Of a DNA stretch of 38,120 nucleotides, positions 30,211-36,590 are shown piece after piece. This DNA is from Candidatus Kerfeldbacteria bacterium (GTDB lineage: Bacteria > Patescibacteriota > Patescibacteriia > SBBC01). Position 1 is the first letter of the stretch. The number at the start of each line of letters is the position of its first letter. Under the pieces are notes generated by a model. That model saw nothing but the letters and a program-made list of their open reading frames with translations, did no database searches and was not told the origin of the DNA. The translations under genes and the position numbers were made by a program. The stretch covers positions 87,960-126,079 of the forward strand of contig JACQPY010000018.1 in the NCBI GenBank assembly GCA_016207275.1, read 5' to 3'.

Positions 30211-30239
30211 AGTATACTGGAGCTAGCTGAAATCCTCAA
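30211..30239 (-). promoter_or_regulatory. parA promoter
   Basis: The minus strand has -35 TTGAGG (30234-30239), a 17-base spacer and -10 TATACT (30211-30216). The transcript would start about 15 bases before the parA ATG. It is divergent from the tRNA-Leu promoter. Confidence 0.75.
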
Positions 30240-30246
30240 TGATTCA

Positions 30247-30275
30247 TTGACTTTTTTCTGCCGGCTGCCTAGACT
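30247..30275 (+). promoter_or_regulatory. tRNA-Leu promoter
   Basis: TTGACT (30247-30252), a 17-base spacer and TAGACT (30270-30275) place the start near 30282, just before the tRNA. Confidence 0.75.
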
Positions 30276-30285
30276 AAACCATTGC

Positions 30286-30372
30286 GCCGCGGTGGCGGAA
30301 TTGGCAGACGCACAGGACTCAAAATCCTGCGATCGCAAGGTCATGAGAGTTCGATTCTCTCCCGCGGCACCA
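30286..30372 (+). tRNA. tRNA-Leu (CAA)
   Basis: A class II tRNA with acceptor GCCGCGG/CCGCGGC, D-arm GGCGGAATTGGCAGACGC, anticodon stem CAGGA/TCCTG around CTCAAAA (anticodon CAA), a variable arm (CGATCGCAAGGTCAT), T-arm GAGAG/CTCTC around TTCGATT, discriminator A and an encoded CCA. It reads TTG codons. Confidence 0.97.
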
Positions 30373-30386
30373 AACTTTCTAACACT

Positions 30387-30857
30387 ATGAACACTGAAGA
30401 AAATCGGCCGTCTGAAAAAGAAATGAACGAATTCGGTCGGCGGTTCATGACTGATGACCAAAAGTTGATGAGTTCTGAAAGAGAACAAAATTACCATGAG
30501 TACCGAACAGAACAACTCCGTGCGATATGTGAAAAAGCTCTGATAGCGTTTTATGATGCCTTCGATGAATACCTTCAAATACACAAACCAGGACAAAAGA
30601 CCGATCGGCACGGATTACATGAACAAAATATTGTTGGGTTAGCGAAAGGTATTCCTTTACGACTAGGTGCGCCTGGCTGGGGGCAGGCGAAACTGATGAT
30701 GCTTCAACCTCCGCTCGACAGCCAGGATTCTATTGATAACTATTCGTTTCACATGTTTCCTAATGGAAAGGAAGATGAAGAGATGAAAGCCTGGGAATCA
30801 TTTTTGGCCACAAAGTTCCAGGAACGAGGATTAAAGTACACGCCATACACTTATTAA
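30387..30857 (+). CDS. hypothetical protein (156 aa) behind tRNA-Leu
   Basis: I recognise no family. The ATG at 30387 lies 15 bases after the tRNA, with no promoter or Shine-Dalgarno sequence of its own, so it may be read from the tRNA promoter. A longer frame that starts inside the tRNA is not credible. The sequence before the ATG (TTTCTAACACTATGAAC) looks like a worn copy of the TTTCTAACGGG-ATG start box. The protein is soluble, with a charged helical first half and a distinct GIPLRLGAPGWGQAKLMMLQ segment. Its base composition is richer in A and T than that of its neighbours, which hints at transfer next to a tRNA gene. Confidence 0.6.
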   Translation: MNTEENRPSEKEMNEFGRRFMTDDQKLMSSEREQNYHEYRTEQLRAICEKALIAFYDAFDEYLQIHKPGQKTDRHGLHEQNIVGLAKGIPLRLGAPGWGQAKLMMLQPPLDSQDSIDNYSFHMFPNGKEDEEMKAWESFLATKFQERGLKYTPYTY

Positions 30858-30893
30858 TCCCCCTAACCTACTTCGATTGTCTCGTTTTGCCCC

Positions 30894-31167
30894 ATGAAAA
30901 CCACCACCATCAAACAAGGCTGTATGCTCCCCGGCACCCCGCACCAGGTGTACGAACTGCTGATGGACGAAAAGCAACACGCCAGTTTCTCCGGCGGCGA
31001 GGCTTCGATCAGCCAGAAGGTCGGGGGTGCTTTTTCAACGTTCGACGGCTGGGCCTCGGGCAAAAACGTTGAACTCATACCTGACAAAAAAATCGTCCAA
31101 ACCTGGCGCGCCGATGATTGGCCGGCTGGCCACTACTCAACGATCACCATTAAGCTGCTCAAGGCGC
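30894..31167 (+). pseudogene. SRPBCC/AHSA1-type domain gene, truncated 3'
   Basis: The first 90 residues match the AHSA1-like SRPBCC fold (ligand-binding hydrophobic cup). PGTPHQVYELLMDEKQHASF, GGAFSTFDGWASGKN and KKIVQTWRADDW...GHYSTITI are typical. After about residue 90 the similarity ends at a palindrome (31168). The frame stays open to 31445 only by crossing another gene in antisense, so the final helix and strands of the domain are lost. The gene is therefore broken, by recombination or an assembly join. Confidence 0.65.
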
Positions 31168-31183
31168 CTCGAGCGAAGTCGAG
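31168..31183. repeat. palindrome CTCGA-GCGAAG-TCGAG at a gene-fragment junction
   Basis: A 5-bp stem with a 6-base loop marks where SRPBCC similarity ends and an opposite-strand fragment begins. Read on the minus strand it is CTCGACTTCGCTCGAG, which matches the element at 36107-36130 except for a short insertion there. Confidence 0.55.
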
Positions 31184-31740
31184 AACGCCGTTGCGATCGA
31201 TATCCGATACCGATGGTGATGATGAAGAAAGCTGGTACTCAATCCAACGCGGCCATCCGGCCAGTAGCTCCGGGTTAACCGGTATTGAGGTGCTTTTATT
31301 ATCCTCAAAGTACTCTGGGACTTGTTCTTCCGTGTCAACCAAAATGGTAAAAAAACAAATCTCGGATATCGGACTGAGTTATGGTTTGGACGATCTCATG
31401 CTGACCGCCGGGATCCAGTGCCGGAACCGTGCCGCTGAAAAGTAGTAGCCCGTCGGCTGGGTCGCCTCGGTATATTCCATAGCGCGAAGATGTAGCCGGC
31501 CTGAGACCGGCGTTCACCACGCTAAACCGTAAATCCCCGATGTCTGCGTCCGGCATATGTGCAAACCCACTTCGGACTACCAGTTCGGCCAAAGGCGTCT
31601 CGAGCATGGTTTTCGCCGCAGCCAACATAGAGTGTGCGTCCAGCAAGCCGTAGGATTGGTAAACCTGACCATTTGAGCACTGGTCATCCTGGTAGCAGTC
31701 TTGTGCTGGTTCAAATCGACAACTCCGGTTGACGGTACAT
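31184..31740 (-). pseudogene. fragment of a secreted subtilase with CARDB and FG-GAP-like parts, frameshifted
   Basis: Read on the minus strand from 31740, the fragment has a subtilase C-terminal motif (QVYQSYGLLDAHSML) and then a CARDB-like adhesion domain (DIGDLRFSVVNAGLRPA...VPALDPGG). The frame breaks at a run of seven T residues (about 31347-31353). Removing one T restores FFTILVDTEEQVPEYFEDN, the expected end of a CARDB domain. After it comes SPSVSDIDRNGVLDF, an FG-GAP-like repeat. Both ends are cut. The catalytic part of the protease is missing. Confidence 0.6.
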
Positions 31741-32043
31741 CGATCGGGCAAGTGCCGTCCGCTCGTGGAAACGATGTTTGATACCAGTTCGGGTGAAAAA
31801 TTCGGCGCGAGCGCGACGGACGGAACGTCCACGATGACGGAGGCCGAACTGGGCCGCCACCACCAGGATGTCCTGGCCCGGCTGTGCACGAACGAGCGCT
31901 GGCTCCAGGGCCTCGACGGCAACCACATGGTCGGTATGTCGGCGCTCGGCGCGCTGCGATCGGTCGTCAACCAAAACCTGACCTACGACGCGGTGCTGCG
32001 CTACTACTACACTGGCGTATCGCTCATTAGGGCGTACGAGTGA
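31741..32043 (+). pseudogene. C-terminal fragment of a SpoIID/LytB-domain protein
   Basis: The plus-strand frame ends with MVGMSALGALRSVVNQNLTY and AVLRYYYTGVSLIRAYE, matching the end of SpoIID-type domains (GHGVGMSQ-GA...ILxxYYTGV). An SSGE motif lies earlier. The start of the gene is missing at the junction with the opposite-strand subtilase fragment. SpoIID-type proteins are peptidoglycan-acting transglycosylases or their relatives. This piece alone should be inactive. Confidence 0.55.
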
Positions 32044-32092
32044 ACCAAACAGCCAGGAAACTGCTTTACGAATCAACACCGTTGGTTGTTTA

Positions 32093-32133
32093 AGTAAAAG
32101 GCCCGGCTCAGAACTCCTTGTTCCGAACCGGGC
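32093..32133 (-). terminator. terminator-like hairpin downstream of the secreted hydrolase
   Basis: GCCCGG...CCGGGC arms with inner GAAC/GTTC pairing (32101-32133) are followed on the minus strand by CTTTTACTT. It lies about 250 bases after the hydrolase stop. The stretch between holds nothing I can identify. Confidence 0.5.
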
Positions 32134-32379
32134 AGTGATTCTTGCTGCGCTGCTTCATGCAGCACATGCTTGTTACACGAACAGTCCTGGGTGATCGTCT
32201 CCGAACAACGAACTGCTGCTGAGCTGGCAGACGCTAGGCAGCGGACGCCGTCAGGATGTCGGCGACAGGTTGGTGATCGAGAGTCCTCACTCCGATGCCG
32301 CGCGAGGAAACTGATAAACTTGTGGGCCGGGCATTTCTGCTCATGGGTTCCGGTAGCGATGACCTTCAGACGGCCCCGG

Positions 32380-34479
32380 CTAACGAACGATCGCCAATCG
32401 CGCGACGGCAGTCCTCCCAGCCTGCCGGGCACGCACGAAGTAGATGCCTGGCGGCACCTCCCCGATAGCGGCCTGCATGCGCGTCTGCCCGGCGGCGACC
32501 ACGTCATCGAGCAGCACGCGCCGGCGCCGACCTGAAAGGTCGAACAGTACGAGTTCGGCCGGCCCGGACGTTGGCCAACAGACATCCAGCGTCAGGTCGC
32601 CACGCACCGGATTCTGCACCGGTGCCAGCCAGAGTCGGGCGGCCGATGAGGCTGGGTCGCCCACCCCGGTCGGAGCCGGACTCAGCGTCAACAGGCTGCC
32701 TCCGGCCAGGTAGACCGGCACGGCCGGAACCGTGATCAGGTTGAGGCTGTCAGGTACGACGTACCCCGTCTGCACGATGACGTTGTCGTTTGCACGGCGC
32801 ACTTCGTAAGCGTACACGCCGCCAGGGGTGATGGTGAACTGCTGCACGCGACGGGGCGTTACGTCAACAGTCAGAGATTCCGGGGCAGACAGGGGGCCCT
32901 GGCGGGTCGTGAGGTTGCGCAGGGTGAGATGAACCTGCCACTGGCTCGGAGTATCGGTCAGCAGCGTATCCCACTCCACGAAACCATTGATCACGCCGAC
33001 CGTATCGCCGGAAGCCATCGTGCCATCACCCGGGTCGTGATTCGCAGTGCAGTTGGAGATGGCTGGGAAGGTTCTATCACCCCGAAAACGGTACAGGTAG
33101 GCAAGTTGCATCATCGGTAACCAGGCTGAGGAGGCAGATGTGGAATGCTCCCGCTCGTCCCAGAACAGGATCCCGCCGTGACGATGACGATTCATGGCCT
33201 CATAGAAGGGCGGTTTCTCCGCCCAGCCGATGATCCCGTCCCGGCGACCGCTGAACGCGACGATCGGCGCAACCTGGTCCGGTTCACGCCAGGCCGCCAG
33301 AGACACACCGCTCAACCAATCGTACACGGGACGACCGTCGGATCCCGACAGATCGCTGGCCAGCGTTCCCCACAGCCGGTCGCAAACTACTCGCTGACTC
33401 ATCCCCAGATTAAACGTACAGACGTAAGGCCACTCCGAATAGGTGTTTGGATCGAACTCGTGGGCAAAGTCGACGCGCGGCACGTTGGCGAAGCTGGCGG
33501 CGACGAGGTCGGGACGCCAGAATGCAAACATCGCGGAACCGGTCCCCCCCATTGAGCTCCCCATGGCGTACACCCGGGTGCGGTCGACGGGAAAGTTGTC
33601 GAGCGCCCACTCCGTCGTGAAAGCAACCCGCTGGAGGGTGAAATCGTGGACGGTGCCGGCGGTCGGCGGTACCCCACCGCTCATCTCCGTATTGTAATCC
33701 TGATGGTAGCCGAACCACCAGGTGTTCCTATCAGCGGTGTTCCGAGTGAAGTCGTCAAGCGCTAGGCCCCATTCGCCGGGCATGTCGGTCCCTACGGAGG
33801 ACTGCGTGAAGTTTCCGTCCCGCCGATGGAATAGCAGGGCCAGCGCGTGCCAGCTGCCAGTGCCGCCGCTTCTCTGCCAAATGCCGCAGTCGTAGGCCAG
33901 CCCGTAGACGTTCGCCATCGCCGGGAAATCGGGTGTGGCCACGGGACTGGTCCAGAGCGTGAAGACCTGCAGCTGTGTGCTGCCCGTGGTGGCAGTCACA
34001 GTTCTCTGGTACACCAGTCTCGGCCGGGACGGGATCTCGGAGACCGGCATGGTCATCGAGTTCTGTCCGGGCGTCAGACTTTGATCTTGGGCTTGTTGGA
34101 AAGCCTGGGCCGTAACCGCGTAGTACCGGCTACCGCCGATCCCGGGCGTAACCACGAACAGCCCCCGGGTGGAATCGAGGAGCGTAGCCAGCGAGTCGAT
34201 GGCGTAGCCGAAGATGACACCATAAATCCGACTCAGCCGCCGGTCGCACCAGGTGGAATCGCCGACCGAGCCGACGAGTGTGGCCGCGTCGAGATCGCTG
34301 GTGCTGACGATCGGGGTGGGGGCCGTATACAGCCGATAGGTCCACCCCTGACCGGCCGGGCTCGTCCAGGTGATGAAGGTCTGTCCATGACGGTGCTCCG
34401 CGCCCAGGCCGGTCACCTGGTCAGCGGACAGTAGGCTGGGAACCAACAACAACGTAAACAACAGGGACACGATGCGCAT
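32380..34479 (-). CDS. secreted alpha/beta-hydrolase-like protein with C-terminal sorting-type domain
   Basis: The 699-aa product has a clear Sec signal peptide (MRIVSLLFTLLLVPSLLSA), a fibronectin-like first part, and an esterase-like core with nucleophile elbow GSSMGGTG near residue 307. An acid-like segment VAFSGRRDGIIGW and a histidine in DEREHSTS could complete the triad. The last 85 residues (LWLAPVQNPVRGDLTLDV...LFDLSGRRRRVLL...PPGIYFVRA) have the form of FlgD-like/T9SS sorting domains. Such domains belong to FCB-group and related phyla with an outer membrane, not to CPR. AGGAGG lies about ten bases before the ATG. This supports transfer or a chimeric join. Confidence 0.75.
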   Translation of the reverse strand: MRIVSLLFTLLLVPSLLSADQVTGLGAEHRHGQTFITWTSPAGQGWTYRLYTAPTPIVSTSDLDAATLVGSVGDSTWCDRRLSRIYGVIFGYAIDSLATLLDSTRGLFVVTPGIGGSRYYAVTAQAFQQAQDQSLTPGQNSMTMPVSEIPSRPRLVYQRTVTATTGSTQLQVFTLWTSPVATPDFPAMANVYGLAYDCGIWQRSGGTGSWHALALLFHRRDGNFTQSSVGTDMPGEWGLALDDFTRNTADRNTWWFGYHQDYNTEMSGGVPPTAGTVHDFTLQRVAFTTEWALDNFPVDRTRVYAMGSSMGGTGSAMFAFWRPDLVAASFANVPRVDFAHEFDPNTYSEWPYVCTFNLGMSQRVVCDRLWGTLASDLSGSDGRPVYDWLSGVSLAAWREPDQVAPIVAFSGRRDGIIGWAEKPPFYEAMNRHRHGGILFWDEREHSTSASSAWLPMMQLAYLYRFRGDRTFPAISNCTANHDPGDGTMASGDTVGVINGFVEWDTLLTDTPSQWQVHLTLRNLTTRQGPLSAPESLTVDVTPRRVQQFTITPGGVYAYEVRRANDNVIVQTGYVVPDSLNLITVPAVPVYLAGGSLLTLSPAPTGVGDPASSAARLWLAPVQNPVRGDLTLDVCWPTSGPAELVLFDLSGRRRRVLLDDVVAAGQTRMQAAIGEVPPGIYFVRARQAGRTAVARLAIVR

Positions 34480-34805
34480 CTGACTGCTCCTCCTCTGATT
34501 GGTGGCCCCGCACGTTTGCGACGTGCGAGGTTATTCGGTTGTCAAGCTGCTTTCCGGTGCTCTCCGGCGAGGGACGAACTACACTCTAGGGCCGGAGGAC
34601 GGCATCATCAGCTGACCCTTCGGATTTCCGGGGAAAGCTGGACGCCGTTCATGCTGCCAAACCCTAATGCAGGTCGGGGCAGGATGTCAAGCCGCGCCCA
34701 GCCGGTGATGCTCACGGCTCAAATGGCCCGTGCGACATCCGCCAGGCTGACCGCGGTGAGTCGACCACGACTAACCAAGCCGACACTGTCAACGACAACA
34801 AAGCA
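34480..34805. other. non-coding stretch upstream of the hydrolase gene
   Basis: No credible gene is seen. A hairpin CGCACGT/ACGTGCG (34509-34527) lies upstream of the hydrolase ribosome site. A TTGACA on the minus strand (34540-34545) lacks a matching -10 at 17 bases. The rest shows no recognisable structure. Confidence 0.4.
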
Positions 34806-35890
34806 TGAATTCTAATCTGAAGTGCAACAAGGCCTCGTAGGTGGATAGAATAGCTAGGCGTTCCACCACCTGAGCATTCATATTCCCACTACGATGGCCT
34901 ACACCCACCTTACCAAAGACCAGCAGTACAAGATACAGTCCTGGCAAGAACTCGGAATGCCGCAGATCGAAATGGCCGATCGGCTGAACAAACACCGTTC
35001 CACGATTAGCCGCGAGCTGGCCCGCAACAGCTATCCGAATGGCCGCTACGCAGCTGGTCATGCGTATGCGTTGCAGCGGCAACGGAGAAAAGCCGGGAAA
35101 CGAACGACCAAGAAGCTGCTCCGTGATCCGGCCTTGTGGCGAGCGGTGCTGCGGGGGCTCAAGGAGAAAGATTCACCAGAGCAGATAGCCGGCCAGCGCC
35201 AGCGAGACCGGAAGCGTCGCGTGGCCCATGAAACGATCTACCGGTTCCTGTATACCGAACGACCATGGTTGGTTGGTCTGCTCCGTCAGAAAAAGGGAAA
35301 ATACCGGAGGCGGCACGGAACAAAGGCCAGAGAAAAACATCGAGAATTAGCCAAGAAAACATGGATTACCGAACGACCAGCGATCATCAATGAGCGTCAG
35401 GAGATGGGCCACTGGGAAGGTGATACCATCATTGGAAAAGAAAAAATCGTGGGGATTGCCACCCACGTGGAATGGGTGAGCGGCTACGGGTTTGCCGACA
35501 AGCTTGACCGAGTCACGGCCGAGGCAATGCATGCAGTCACGGTCCGACGATTCGCGATGCTCCCACCGGACAAACGTCTGAGTGAAGCGGATGACAATGG
35601 ACGAGAGTTTTCTGCCCATGAGGAAACGGCCGAAGCGCTGAACATGGTCAGGTACTTTGCCCTGCCGTATCACTCCTGGGAACGGGGAAGCAATGAAAAC
35701 TGGAATGGCCTTCTGCGGCAGTTCTTTCCCAAGGGTACTTCTTTTGCTACCATCACCCAACGAGACGTTGACGAGGCAGTACGAAACCTCAATCACCGTC
35801 CCAGGAAACGACTGAACTATCTCACACCGTACGAGGTCTTCGTACAGGGGAAGATCCCCTAGCACCTGTTGCACTTTGAGCTAGAATTCA
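34806..35890 (+). mobile_element. IS30-family insertion sequence, apparently complete
   Basis: Terminal inverted repeats of about 26 bp are visible. The left end begins TGAATTCTAATCTGAAGTGC (34806) and the right end, read inward, begins TGAATTCTAGCTCAAAGTGC (from 35890), each followed by AACA. About 19 of 26 positions match. One transposase gene fills the element. No clear target-site duplication is seen (flanks GCA and GGT). At 1085 bp the size is normal for IS30. Insertion sequences are uncommon in reduced CPR genomes. Confidence 0.85.
34894..35862 (+). CDS. IS30-family transposase
   Basis: The 322-aa DDE transposase starts with a helix-turn-helix region (LTKDQQYKIQSWQELGMPQI, then MADRLNKHRSTISRELARN), typical of IS30. 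The catalytic acids appear in HWEGDTIIG (Asp near 176), EADDNGREF (Asp near 234) and RGSNENWNG (Glu near 267), and NHRPRKRLNYLTPYEVF is the usual C-terminal block. The frame is intact, so the element may be active. The start has no Shine-Dalgarno sequence. Confidence 0.93.
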   Translation: MAYTHLTKDQQYKIQSWQELGMPQIEMADRLNKHRSTISRELARNSYPNGRYAAGHAYALQRQRRKAGKRTTKKLLRDPALWRAVLRGLKEKDSPEQIAGQRQRDRKRRVAHETIYRFLYTERPWLVGLLRQKKGKYRRRHGTKAREKHRELAKKTWITERPAIINERQEMGHWEGDTIIGKEKIVGIATHVEWVSGYGFADKLDRVTAEAMHAVTVRRFAMLPPDKRLSEADDNGREFSAHEETAEALNMVRYFALPYHSWERGSNENWNGLLRQFFPKGTSFATITQRDVDEAVRNLNHRPRKRLNYLTPYEVFVQGKIP

Positions 35891-35939
35891 GGTTACTTTT
35901 TTACAAACCTTAGTTAGAAGTAATTGCTAATTTTTTAAA

Positions 35940-35967
35940 TTGACCTGTAATGTCGTTAGTATATACT
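35940..35967 (+). promoter_or_regulatory. promoter downstream of the IS, probably for tRNA-Leu
   Basis: TTGACC (35940-35945), a 16-base spacer and TATACT (35962-35967) form a good promoter. The next gene is the tRNA at 36182. The leader between holds GGGA/TCCC and ACTCG/CGAGT hairpins and a palindromic repeat, but no gene. Confidence 0.6.
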
Positions 35968-36091
35968 CGATTACCGAGTAGGGACTGCAGATCCCGCGAG
36001 CCGATCGAGACTTCCTAGAAGTGAGGCGCTGCTGTCATTGCTGCTTCGCATACGTGGTGGCGCTGTGGTATGGTGGAATCGCAGAATCAGT

Positions 36092-36142
36092 CCCCTTCGA
36101 CTCCCTCTCGACTCACTTTGTTCGCTCGAGGTCGCTCAGGGT
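36092..36142. repeat. palindromic repeat (second copy of the CTCGACT...TTCGCTCGAGG type)
   Basis: The outer arms CCCT/AGGG and inner CTCGA/TCGAG form an imperfect hairpin around ACTTTGTTCGC. The inner part matches the reverse strand of 31168-31183 apart from a short insertion. The two copies bracket the unusual block between them. Confidence 0.55.
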
Positions 36143-36181
36143 CCGGTGCTGGGCAAGCTGGCAGACTTCTTTGCACAACGT

Positions 36182-36263
36182 GGGCGGGTGGTGGAACTGG
36201 CATACACGTACGACTCAAAATCGTATGCCGAAAGGCATGAGGGTTCGACTCCCTCCCCGCCCA
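36182..36263 (+). tRNA. second tRNA-Leu (CAA), no encoded CCA
   Basis: A class II cloverleaf with acceptor GGGCGGG/CCCGCCC, D-arm GTGGAACTGGCATACAC, anticodon stem TACGA/TCGTA around CTCAAAA (anticodon CAA), variable arm GCCGAAAGGC, T-arm GAGGG/CCCTC around TTCGACT and discriminator A, followed by CTA in place of CCA. The other tRNAs here encode CCA. Sharing the anticodon of the tRNA at 30286 but differing in body and end suggests a different origin. Confidence 0.92.
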
Positions 36264-36495
36264 CTAATCGGTTCGATTCCCTGCCCCGTACTTGCGCAGC
36301 GTATAGTACGGGGCGACCGGCGGCACCACTTGTGCGGGGTTCCCGTAAGGGATTAAGGGTTCGACCTGCCCCGAGCAGCGTCGAGAGGCTCCCTTCTCTG
36401 GCACCAGGAAGGTCCGGGACTCCGGCCCTCCAGAGGCGGGCAGGCCGGGCGCGCCCGCCGGCCGAAGCTTGCCACGAAGCTCCGCTCACGTGAAC
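36264..36495 (+). other. tRNA-like debris after the second tRNA-Leu
   Basis: Two T-arm-like pieces, GGTTCGATTCC (36270-36280) and AGGGTTCGACCT (36356-36367), and a perfect 8-bp hairpin CCCCGTAC/GTACGGGG (36284-36313) lie in a row. None folds as a full tRNA. They could be decayed tRNA genes or att-like remnants of integrated elements. The remaining sequence is GC-rich and shows no gene. Confidence 0.4.
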
Positions 36496-36532
36496 GCCCC
36501 GGGAGAGCACTCTCCCAGGGCAGTTGTTATTT
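36496..36532 (+). terminator. terminator after the tRNA-Leu region
   Basis: GCCC and GGGC arms with an inner perfect GGAGAG/CTCTCC stem (36496-36521) are followed by AGTTGTTATTT. Confidence 0.6.
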
Positions 36533-36590
36533 CGCGGGCGGTGCGCAACCAGGACTCGCAAAATAGCAAAAGAAATGATAGGCTTGCTGT

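Noticed and set aside
31168-31445. Extended C-terminus of the SRPBCC protein
   Set aside because: After the palindrome the frame is antisense to a CARDB/FG-GAP-like coding fragment and shows no family similarity.
34516-34815. Possible 99-aa gene upstream of the IS30 element
   Set aside because: It has no ribosome site or promoter, its composition is that of non-coding frames, and it runs into the IS left end.
36021-36356. Reading frames across the tRNA-Leu region
   Set aside because: They cross a well-folded tRNA and palindromic repeats and show no protein features.
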